Part shown: one piece after another, positions 4,226 to 12,360 of the stretch
Position numbering within the stretch: the first letter of the stretch is position 1
How the letters are laid out: each line of letters opens with the position of its first letter
Assembly: GCA_900766195.1 (NCBI GenBank)
Contig: CAAFUN010000023.1
Span: forward strand, 1-13,330
Length of the DNA stretch: 13,330 nucleotides
From: an uncultured Bacteroides sp.
GTDB lineage: Bacteria; Bacteroidota; Bacteroidia; Bacteroidales; Bacteroidaceae
Direction of reading: 5' to 3'
The notes under the pieces: model-generated
What the model saw: the letters and a program-made list of their open reading frames with translations, nothing else
The model's database searches: none
Told to the model about the DNA's origin: nothing
Translations under genes and position numbers: made by a program

Positions 4226-6808
4226 ATGAACAAACAACAGTTAGCCAATAAGATTTGGGCATCAGCGAACAAGATGCGTTCGAAAATAGATGCCAATGAA
4301 TACAAGGATTATATCCTCGGTCTCATTTTTTATAAGTTCCTCTGTGACAACGAGGAGCAATTTCTTCGCAACGATGGTTGGACCGATGATGACCTTGTAG
4401 GGCTCGTGGAAGATTATGATGACGAGGACAAGAAAGAGGACATTGAGTATTGTCAGAATAGCATAGGTTATTTCATTGAGTATAAGCATTTGTTCAGCAC
4501 ATGGCTTAAACCTGAAACTAATTTTAGTGTATCAGACCTCCAAATTGCACTCAACAACTTCGATCGTTTGGTGAGCAAGAACTATAAGCCCGTCTATGAG
4601 AAGATTTTCCTCACACTTCAGGCTGGTTTAAGCAAACTGGGTGAAAACCCCACTACACAGACTCGTGCATTGAAGGATCTCATCAAGCTCATTCGAGACA
4701 TACCTACTGATGGTTCTCAAGATTATGACGTTCTAGGCTATGTCTATGAATACTTGATTGGGAACTTTGCCGCCAATGCGGGTAAAAAGGCTGGTGAGTT
4801 TTATACTCCTCATGAGGTAGCTATCCTTATGTCTGAGATTGTGGCAGAACACCATAAGGCAAAGGAAACTATCGAGATCTATGACCCAACCTCAGGTTCT
4901 GGCTCCCTGCTTATTACCATCGGTAAGTCGGTTGGCAAACATATTGAGGATAAAAATAAGGTGAAATACTATGCGCAGGAGTTGAAAGAGAATACCTACA
5001 ACCTTACTCGTATGAACCTTGTTATGCGTGGTATAAAACCCAACAACATCAATACTCGTTGCGCAGACTCTTTGGATGAAGACTGGCCAATACAATCAGG
5101 TGAATATAATAAGCCACTCTATGTGGATGCCGTAGTCAGCAACCCGCCATACTCTCAGCAATGGAATCCTGCCGATGCAGAATACGATGTTCGTTTTAAA
5201 GAGTATGGAGTTGCGCCTAAGAGCAAGGCTGACTATGCTTTCTTGCTTCATGAACTTCACCACCTCAAACCAGATGGTATTTTAACCATTGTATTGCCTC
5301 ATGGCGTACTCTTTCGTGGCGATGCAGAGAAAGACACCGAGGGAGAAGGTAAGATTCGCAAAAATCTTATTGAAAAGAACAATATTGATGCTATAATTGG
5401 TTTGCCTGCCAACATTTTCTTTGGTACAGGCATTCCGACACTTGTCATGGTTCTAAAACAGCATCGCAATAATGATGATATCCTAATCATAGATGCTTCT
5501 AAGGGTTTTGTGAAGGATGGTAAACAGAACAAACTTCGTGCTTGTGACATCAAACGTATAGCTGATACAGTTCGTGACCGTAAAGATATATCAGGATTCT
5601 CTTGTAAAGTGTCTCGTGATAATATCCGAAAGAATGGTTACAACCTCAATATACCTCGCTATGTAGATTCAAGTGAGGCAGCCGTACAGTATGACATCTA
5701 CGCAACTATGTTTGGTGGTATCCCAGAGAGTGAGATTGATTCTCTTAATAAGTATTGGGAAGCCCTTCCTTCGTTGCGTAGTGAACTCTTCCAAAGCAAT
5801 GAGGATGGTAGCCCGTATGCAAGCGTAAAAGTGGATAACATTGCTGATGCTATTAATGCCAATGCTGATGTAAAATCATTGAAAGAATCTTTCACCGATG
5901 CTTTTGATGGTTTCGAGGATATGCTGCATGAGCACCTTATCACCAATGTAATGTCTGTGAACGAGATGAAGGAACAAGATGCTATTACCGATGACATGTT
6001 CCAACGGTTAAAACCTGTAGCTCTTGTTGACAAATATACGGCATATCAGGCATTGGCTGACAATTGGCAGATTATAGTTAATGATATCGAGACTATTCAG
6101 TCAGATGGCATAGATGCAGTGCGTGCTGTAGAACAAGCGTATAAGATAAAGAAAGATGGTGATGATGAAATCGAAGTACCAGATGGATTAAAAGGTCGTA
6201 TTCTGCCTTTCGAGTTAGTACAGAGAGTGAAGTTTCAAGCCGAACTTGATGCCATTGAACAGATGCAGGCAGAGGTAGATGAATGTGCCTCAAATCTTGA
6301 AGATGCTCCAAATACCTTTACTGAAGAAGAAGCAGGGGTATATCTTGAGGACAGCGATTCTCTTAAGTTAAACAAGAAGAAGATTACAAGTGATGCCAAA
6401 GCAAAGGGCGATACCATTGACGCAGAGACAAAGACTAAATTGAAAGAAATTGTGGCTCTCTGGGATAAGCAAAGCAAGACAAACAAGGCAATCAAGGCAG
6501 CAAAAACAGATTTGGAATCTAAGACTATTGATGCTATTCAGCACCTCACAGATGCTGAGGTTGATGAGTTTTTACACTTAAAGTGGGTTGCGCCTATTGT
6601 TTTTGGTATTGAAAATACTATGTTAAGTAAAATTACTTCATTATCAAAATCATCAATTTCTCTTGCTGAAAAGTATGCCCTATCGTATATCAGTATTGAA
6701 AAAAATATAGATTCTTCAGAAAAAGAACTTGCGGATTTATTAAGCGAGCTCACAGGAGAAACCTATGCGATTAAAGGTTTGACGGAATTAGCTAATCGTA
6801 TTAAATAG
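4226..6808 (+). CDS. hsdM: Type I restriction-modification DNA methyltransferase subunit HsdM
   Basis: HsdM transfers a methyl group from S-adenosylmethionine to the N6 of adenine in the sequence chosen by HsdS. It is also part of the restriction complex. Domains in order: a helical HsdM N-terminal domain (about residues 5-140, starting NKIWASANKMRSKID); EFYTP (191-195); AdoMet-binding motif I DPTSGSGSLL (220-229); and catalytic motif IV NPPY (306-309), with N306 contacting the target adenine. The protein has 860 residues against about 500-530 for EcoR124I or EcoKI HsdM. The additional 350 or so C-terminal residues are charged and helix-rich (for example 660-700 and 715-770). They probably form coiled coils that contact HsdS or HsdR. 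Long HsdM forms are, to my knowledge, not rare in Bacteroidota. All motifs are intact. The stop is two bases before the first possible hsdS ATG, so the genes are cotranscribed. Confidence 0.97.
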   Translation: MNKQQLANKIWASANKMRSKIDANEYKDYILGLIFYKFLCDNEEQFLRNDGWTDDDLVGLVEDYDDEDKKEDIEYCQNSIGYFIEYKHLFSTWLKPETNFSVSDLQIALNNFDRLVSKNYKPVYEKIFLTLQAGLSKLGENPTTQTRALKDLIKLIRDIPTDGSQDYDVLGYVYEYLIGNFAANAGKKAGEFYTPHEVAILMSEIVAEHHKAKETIEIYDPTSGSGSLLITIGKSVGKHIEDKNKVKYYAQELKENTYNLTRMNLVMRGIKPNNINTRCADSLDEDWPIQSGEYNKPLYVDAVVSNPPYSQQWNPADAEYDVRFKEYGVAPKSKADYAFLLHELHHLKPDGILTIVLPHGVLFRGDAEKDTEGEGKIRKNLIEKNNIDAIIGLPANIFFGTGIPTLVMVLKQHRNNDDILIIDASKGFVKDGKQNKLRACDIKRIADTVRDRKDISGFSCKVSRDNIRKNGYNLNIPRYVDSSEAAVQYDIYATMFGGIPESEIDSLNKYWEALPSLRSELFQSNEDGSPYASVKVDNIADAINANADVKSLKESFTDAFDGFEDMLHEHLITNVMSVNEMKEQDAITDDMFQRLKPVALVDKYTAYQALADNWQIIVNDIETIQSDGIDAVRAVEQAYKIKKDGDDEIEVPDGLKGRILPFELVQRVKFQAELDAIEQMQAEVDECASNLEDAPNTFTEEEAGVYLEDSDSLKLNKKKITSDAKAKGDTIDAETKTKLKEIVALWDKQSKTNKAIKAAKTDLESKTIDAIQHLTDAEVDEFLHLKWVAPIVFGIENTMLSKITSLSKSSISLAEKYALSYISIEKNIDSSEKELADLLSELTGETYAIKGLTELANRIK

Positions 6809-6810
6809 GA

Positions 6811-8022
6811 ATGCTTATGGAACCGACGATTAGAATTAAAGGATTTGAAAGCGAATGGAGCAAACAGAAAGCCCAAGAAATTTTCAAAACTTATGATGAT
6901 AGAAACCATCCAGAATTACCTGTATTATCTGCTTGTCAAGATATAAGAGGCATGGCTCCACGTAGCACAAGTGGATATGACATTTTTCACGATAAAGCAA
7001 ATGAGGTGACATACAAGCGTGTGTTGCCTGGTCAGTTTGTAATACATTTACGTTCTTTTCAGGGAGGATTTGCTCACTCAGCCATAGAGGGGATCTGTTC
7101 CCCGGCATATACTGTATTTGAGTTTAAGAACAAAGATGAACATGATGATTACTACTGGAAACATGTACTTAGATCTAGGGCATTTATAGAGAGACTCCCA
7201 TTGATAACCTATGGCATACGTGACGGTCGATCAATTAGTTTTAATGATTTTTCTGACTTAGCCTTTAGTTTCCCTGAAAAGTCAGAGCAATCTGCTATTG
7301 CTTCTTTTTTAAAGAAAATGTATGACCAGATTGAAAACACAGAGAAAAAAATTAAATCTCTCCGTCAAATGAGAGTTGCCTCCCTTCAAGCGATGTTTCC
7401 GCAAAAAGGTGCAACCAAGCCCCAAATTAGGTTCAAAGGATTTAATAAAGATTGGGAAATGAACACATTAGATACCTATCTTATACCATCAAAAGCGAAG
7501 AATACTGATGGTAAATACTCAAAGGAAGATGTTCTTTCTGTATCAGGAGAATTCGGAATAGTTAATCAGATTGCATTCCAAGGACGTTCTTTTGCAGGTG
7601 CGTCTGTATTAAACTATGGTGTAGTTGAGACTAAAGATATTGTATATACAAAATCGCCACTGAAGCTTAATCCATACGGGATTGTTAAAACAAATGAAGG
7701 AGTACCCGGCATAGTATCTACACTTTATGCAATTTATAAATGTGTAGAAGGTGTGAACCCTACCTTCGTACAATACTACTTTGAGCTTGATGCTCGACTG
7801 AATGATTATCTTCGACCACTTGTGCGAAAAGGTGCCAAGAATGACATGAAGGTTTCGTCAGAGGGAGCTTTGATTGGTAATGTTGTATTTCCAAGCTATG
7901 ACGAACAGACACTAATAGCCGATTATTTTAATACACTAGATAAAAAGATTCAACTAGAAGAACAAAAGCTTGAATCACTAAAACGCATTAAGTCGGCATG
8001 TCTTGACAATATGTTTGTATAA
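6811..8022 (+). CDS. hsdS: Type I restriction-modification specificity subunit HsdS
   Basis: HsdS reads the split target sequence and holds two HsdM copies. The 403 residues show the internal duplication typical of the family: IRIKGFESEW (7-16) recurs as IRFKGFNKDW (206-215). Target recognition domain 1 spans about 17-153. A conserved helical spacer follows (154-195, FPEKSEQSAIASFLKKM and onward). Target recognition domain 2 spans about 216-358. The closing conserved helix is 359-403 (FPSYDEQTLIADYFNTLDKK and onward). The two spacers are clear repeats of each other. The ATG at 6817 (MEPTIRIKG) is better spaced from the AGGA at 6807-6810 than the ATG at 6811, so the protein may be two residues shorter. 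Both recognition halves are full length. The recognition sequence cannot be read from the protein by eye. Confidence 0.97.
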   Translation: MLMEPTIRIKGFESEWSKQKAQEIFKTYDDRNHPELPVLSACQDIRGMAPRSTSGYDIFHDKANEVTYKRVLPGQFVIHLRSFQGGFAHSAIEGICSPAYTVFEFKNKDEHDDYYWKHVLRSRAFIERLPLITYGIRDGRSISFNDFSDLAFSFPEKSEQSAIASFLKKMYDQIENTEKKIKSLRQMRVASLQAMFPQKGATKPQIRFKGFNKDWEMNTLDTYLIPSKAKNTDGKYSKEDVLSVSGEFGIVNQIAFQGRSFAGASVLNYGVVETKDIVYTKSPLKLNPYGIVKTNEGVPGIVSTLYAIYKCVEGVNPTFVQYYFELDARLNDYLRPLVRKGAKNDMKVSSEGALIGNVVFPSYDEQTLIADYFNTLDKKIQLEEQKLESLKRIKSACLDNMFV

Positions 8023-8047
8023 TTTAGATAATACTGCAAAACTCGAT

Positions 8048-11000
8048 ATGAAAAAAGAATATTCATTAGCATACGATGACGAGCTGGCATTTGAAGCCGA
8101 CCTTGCCGAAGTGCTTCACAATAGTCATGGTTGGGATGGTGACATCATCATGTACCCAACCGAAGAAGACCTTATTCAGAACTGGGCAAACATACTCTAT
8201 GAGAATAACCGAGATGTGAATATCTTGGGTGACTACCCACTGACCAAGACTGAAATGCAGCAGATATTTGACAAGGTGAATGCATTACGCAACCCATTTG
8301 AAGTTAACCGCTTTATCAATGGCAAACAGGTAAGCATCAAGCGTGATAACGAAGCCGATACCCAAAACTGTGGCAAGGATGTATATCTGAAGATATTTGA
8401 TCCTGATGAAATATGTGCAGGTCAAAGCCGTTATCAGATTGTACGACAACCTCGCTTCAAAGCTGCGCAAAATTTGGGACGAAGTCGTCGTGGCGACATG
8501 ATGCTTCTTATCAATGGTATGCCTGTCATACATATCGAGTTGAAGAAAACTGGCGTAGATGTCAGTCAGGCTACATTCCAAATAAAAGGGATGGTAACCG
8601 AAGGCATTCTTACAAATGGTATCTATAAACTGATACAGATATTTGTAGCCATGACTCCAGAGAAGACATTATACTTTGCTAATCCAGGTGCAGCAGAAAA
8701 CTTCAAGCCTGAATTCTTCTTCCATTGGGCAGACTTCAATAACGAAGAGGTTTTTGACTGGAGGCAAATAGCCAACAACCTTCTTTCTATTCCTATGGCT
8801 CACCAACTTATAGGCTCATATACTATCGCAGATGAGAAAGATGAAACATTGAAGGTGTTGCGTTCCTACCAATACTTTGCAACAACAAAGATTTGTGACC
8901 GCACTCACCAAACTAATTGGGACACCAATCAGCATAGAGGTGGCTTCATTTGGCACACAACAGGTTCGGGTAAGACGATGACTTCATTCAAGGCCGCTCA
9001 ACTCATTGCCAATTCTGGCGATGCCGACAAGGTAGTATTCTTGTTAGATCGTATAGAACTCAGTTTGCAGTCACTTGATGAATATCGAGGATTTGCAGGT
9101 GAAGATGAAAGTATTCAAGATACTACTGATACATCTATACTGATGGCAAAGCTTAAAAGTTCGGATACAGACAACAGATTGATTGTGACATCAATGCAAA
9201 AGATGGCACTTGTCAATGCAGACCATCCAAAGATTACCCAAGCAGATATCGACTTGATTGGTCGTAAGCGTTTGGTATTCATCGTTGATGAATGTCATAG
9301 GGGTGTGTTTGGTAATCGTTTGTTGGATATAAAACATACTTTTCCACATGCTTTACTCTTTGGCTTTACTGGTACTCCAGTCTTTGAGGAGAATGCTCAC
9401 AACGAGATTACTACCGAGACTATCTTCGGTGACATGCTCCATAAATACACCCTTGCAAGTGGTATCCCTGATAAAAACGTGCTTGGATTCGACCCATACC
9501 TAGAAACAACTTACATTGAGGAAGAATTACGTGAGAGAGTTGCATTCAGCCAGTTGAAAGTACACTCCCTTGATGAAATAAAAGATGACGAGGATGCAAT
9601 GAGAGTTTATAACAAGTTCCGTTATGAACTGAAAATGCCATCGACATATAATGACGAATTTACTGGAGAGAAAATGAGGGGTATCGAGTCATACCTTCCA
9701 AAGGATATTTATCGCCAAGACGTGCACCATCAGCGTGTAGCAGAAAACATTGTTAGCAATCTGCCTAAACTTAGCAAAAATGGGAAGTTTCACGCTATCC
9801 TTGCCACAGAAAATATTCCTGAAGCTATTGAGTATTATAACTTGTTTAAGAAGCAATATCCATCTCTGCGAGTTGCTGCTGTATTTGATAACAGTACAGA
9901 GCATAGTGATGAAGGAATAGCCAAAGAACAAACTTTGCGCGAAATGCTTTTGGATTATAATCAGAAGTATGGCACATCTTTCAGTGTACCAACATATGCT
10001 CTTTACAAAAAGGATGTGGCAAAACGTCTGGCACACAAGAAACCATATCTTCATATCGAGCATGATATGCAGATCGACCTTCTCATTGTTGTTACCCAGA
10101 TGCTTACAGGCTATGACTCAAAATGGGTGAATACGTTGTATGTAGATAAACTGATGAAGTATGTTGATCTCATTCAGTCGTTCTCACGCACCAACCGTCT
10201 GTTTGGCCCTGATAAACCTTTTGGCATCATTAAATACTATACGTTCCCATACACTATGAAACAGAACATCGAGGATGCTCTTGAAGTGTATGTGGACAGA
10301 CCATTGGGCGTATTCGTGGACAAACTTGAAATGAATCTCATGAATATTAACCGTTTGTTCCATCATATTAGTGACATATTCAAGTCACATAAGATTGAGG
10401 ACTTTATTCGTTTGCCAGATACTCGTGAAGATCGCAATATGTTTGCAAAGGACTTCATTCAGATGACTCGTCTTATCGAAGCGGCAAAGTTCCAAGGATT
10501 CAGTTGGGACATCAGCGAATATACAGAATTTAAGCCTGTATTACGCATGGACATTGACGAGCCTACCTATATGGTACTCCTTCAACGTTATCGTGAATTG
10601 TTTGAAGGTGGTGATGACGGGCCTGGTAATGATAAAGAGTTTGACTACCCTGTCAACACCTATTTGATAGAACGTGGTACAGGAACCATCGATGCAGAGT
10701 TCCTAAATGCTAAGTTTGACAAGTTCATAAAGAATCTGTTTACAAGTGGCCCTGATAGCGAACTGACAAAAGAGGCTTTCAAAGAGTTGCATAAAACCTT
10801 TGCGACTCTCTCTCAGCGTGACCAACGTACGGCCATGATGATTCTTCATAACCTTGAAAGTGGAGACTTACATTTGGAACACGGAAAGACCATACAAGAC
10901 TATATTGCAGAATATCAACGTAACGAACTCTTCGAACAGATAAAGGTAGTTGCAGAAGCTACAGGTATGAACATGGGCATGCTTGATACCTTGCTTCATA

Positions 11001-12343
11001 GTGACGTAACAGAACAGAATCTTAACGAGTACGGACGCTTCGACCTTCTACTTCAATCAAAGGATGCGGTTATGTCTAAGACTTTCGTTGAGAAAGTTGA
11101 GGGTAAAGCTATTAAAGGTAAGGATGTCAACAAGAAAACAGATAAGCTACTTCGGCAATTTATCCTCGATGGTGCAGCAAGAGAAGCCATCCTAAAGGCA
11201 TATATGGGTATTGGCGATGAAGTAAATGTAGAATATACGGAGGAAGACATTCTCACTCAACCAGTGACTTCCGATTACGATATAGATGTTGTCAAACAGA
11301 AGGTAGAAGATATCCTCATGACTTGCATCCCTGGAGTTTTGCCTCAGATGCGGTCAATGAAAGAAATACTGAATAGTGTATTCTATGTTATTAATACCAA
11401 GTCTATTGACTCTTTGGATGGTGTTGATCTCTTTATCAAACGTGCCTTTGATAACCTGTATGGTAAGGAAGCAACCTTAATTGACAAGCATATTGCTTTC
11501 AATCTATTGGTGACAAAGTTTGAGGCTTATTTGAAGAAATTGTACTATCTGACATCTGGCAAAGAACTTGAAGCAAGAAACGAAGGTGATACCCCATCGT
11601 TTAAAGATGCGCTCTATGCTCACAAGAGTCTGTGGAATTTGAAATGGAGTACTGACCCAGACAAGCAACAACTCTATCAGTGGTTAATGCTCGTTAAGGG
11701 TTGGCGTAACGAAGAATCGCACATTTCTCCGACTGCATCCGAAATGGAAGTAGATGCCGCTATTAACATTATACTCACTATGTATTTCTACGTTACAGGT
11801 TCTTCAATCACAGATTTGGAGATAAAGGGTCATAATGTTGAAGCATTGCCAACAAAAGACACTCCGCTGGCAGCAACATCAATGCAGGTTGTTTCTCACC
11901 TCGATTCTAAGGAAAAAGATGACGAACTTATTCACTACAGTATGGTAGCAGAATCTTCATGCTTGCAGAATTTACCTGAAGAGCAGCGCATAGACATCTT
12001 CAAAAAAAGTCTTTCACAGATGCTTGGTTACAACATAAAAAAATCACCTTTCACAAAACAACGCCATTGGATTGCTATTTATCGTATAGCCGCTGACTAT
12101 GGCTTTGTGATTGAAAACGATTATGGTTACTTCATGCATTTCATACAAGCTATAGGCATTGATAATCTCCCATCTGTAAATGCGTCTGTAATCGAACGCA
12201 TGAATAAGGGTATCTATGCTAAGCATATTGATGATTGGACTACCGATGGCCTTTCTGGCAAGGATCTGTTGGAGTACAATGATGTCAAACAGTGTGCAGA
12301 TGCTTTTAAGATAAGTATTGAGAAAAATATACCACATAACTAA
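8048..12343 (+). CDS. hsdR: Type I restriction endonuclease HsdR with C-terminal HEPN-like domain
   Basis: HsdR pulls unmethylated DNA by ATP hydrolysis and cuts it. I choose ATG 8048 (MKKEYSLAYDDELAFEADL; 1431 residues), 25 bp after the hsdS stop. The open frame extends back to a TTG at 8003 inside hsdS, but that is an unlikely start. Numbered from 8048: a PD-(D/E)XK nuclease with D150, E164 and K166 (IELKK); helicase motif I TTGSGKT (304-310); motif II DECH (414-417); FTGTP (440-444); and SRTNR (713-717). Usual HsdR length is about 1000-1100. The extra C-terminal part holds a HEPN-like helical region (about 1145-1255) with the motif R1220-NEES-H1225. An unassigned domain of about 150 residues follows (KQRHWIAIYRIAADYGFV and onward). 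Residue 182 is Met where related enzymes have the Tyr of QxxxY. The downstream gene starts 17 bp later. Confidence 0.96.
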   Translation: MKKEYSLAYDDELAFEADLAEVLHNSHGWDGDIIMYPTEEDLIQNWANILYENNRDVNILGDYPLTKTEMQQIFDKVNALRNPFEVNRFINGKQVSIKRDNEADTQNCGKDVYLKIFDPDEICAGQSRYQIVRQPRFKAAQNLGRSRRGDMMLLINGMPVIHIELKKTGVDVSQATFQIKGMVTEGILTNGIYKLIQIFVAMTPEKTLYFANPGAAENFKPEFFFHWADFNNEEVFDWRQIANNLLSIPMAHQLIGSYTIADEKDETLKVLRSYQYFATTKICDRTHQTNWDTNQHRGGFIWHTTGSGKTMTSFKAAQLIANSGDADKVVFLLDRIELSLQSLDEYRGFAGEDESIQDTTDTSILMAKLKSSDTDNRLIVTSMQKMALVNADHPKITQADIDLIGRKRLVFIVDECHRGVFGNRLLDIKHTFPHALLFGFTGTPVFEENAHNEITTETIFGDMLHKYTLASGIPDKNVLGFDPYLETTYIEEELRERVAFSQLKVHSLDEIKDDEDAMRVYNKFRYELKMPSTYNDEFTGEKMRGIESYLPKDIYRQDVHHQRVAENIVSNLPKLSKNGKFHAILATENIPEAIEYYNLFKKQYPSLRVAAVFDNSTEHSDEGIAKEQTLREMLLDYNQKYGTSFSVPTYALYKKDVAKRLAHKKPYLHIEHDMQIDLLIVVTQMLTGYDSKWVNTLYVDKLMKYVDLIQSFSRTNRLFGPDKPFGIIKYYTFPYTMKQNIEDALEVYVDRPLGVFVDKLEMNLMNINRLFHHISDIFKSHKIEDFIRLPDTREDRNMFAKDFIQMTRLIEAAKFQGFSWDISEYTEFKPVLRMDIDEPTYMVLLQRYRELFEGGDDGPGNDKEFDYPVNTYLIERGTGTIDAEFLNAKFDKFIKNLFTSGPDSELTKEAFKELHKTFATLSQRDQRTAMMILHNLESGDLHLEHGKTIQDYIAEYQRNELFEQIKVVAEATGMNMGMLDTLLHSDVTEQNLNEYGRFDLLLQSKDAVMSKTFVEKVEGKAIKGKDVNKKTDKLLRQFILDGAAREAILKAYMGIGDEVNVEYTEEDILTQPVTSDYDIDVVKQKVEDILMTCIPGVLPQMRSMKEILNSVFYVINTKSIDSLDGVDLFIKRAFDNLYGKEATLIDKHIAFNLLVTKFEAYLKKLYYLTSGKELEARNEGDTPSFKDALYAHKSLWNLKWSTDPDKQQLYQWLMLVKGWRNEESHISPTASEMEVDAAINIILTMYFYVTGSSITDLEIKGHNVEALPTKDTPLAATSMQVVSHLDSKEKDDELIHYSMVAESSCLQNLPEEQRIDIFKKSLSQMLGYNIKKSPFTKQRHWIAIYRIAADYGFVIENDYGYFMHFIQAIGIDNLPSVNASVIERMNKGIYAKHIDDWTTDGLSGKDLLEYNDVKQCADAFKISIEKNIPHN

Positions 12344-12360
12344 CTCATAGAAAAAATAAT

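Noticed and set aside
4262..4489. Minus-strand open frames opposite hsdM, hsdS and hsdR
   Set aside because: They are shadows of strongly supported genes with intact motifs on the plus strand.
6811..8022. Phase-variable hsdS with invertible segments
   Set aside because: Bacteroidota often carry extra hsdS pieces and a recombinase next to hsdS. None is present in this window, and the repeats in hsdS are only the usual internal duplication.
8003..8047. TTG start for hsdR inside hsdS
   Set aside because: The first 15 codons overlap hsdS and read MTICLYNLDNTAKLD, which is unlike HsdR. ATG 8048 gives a normal N-terminus and a normal gene spacing.
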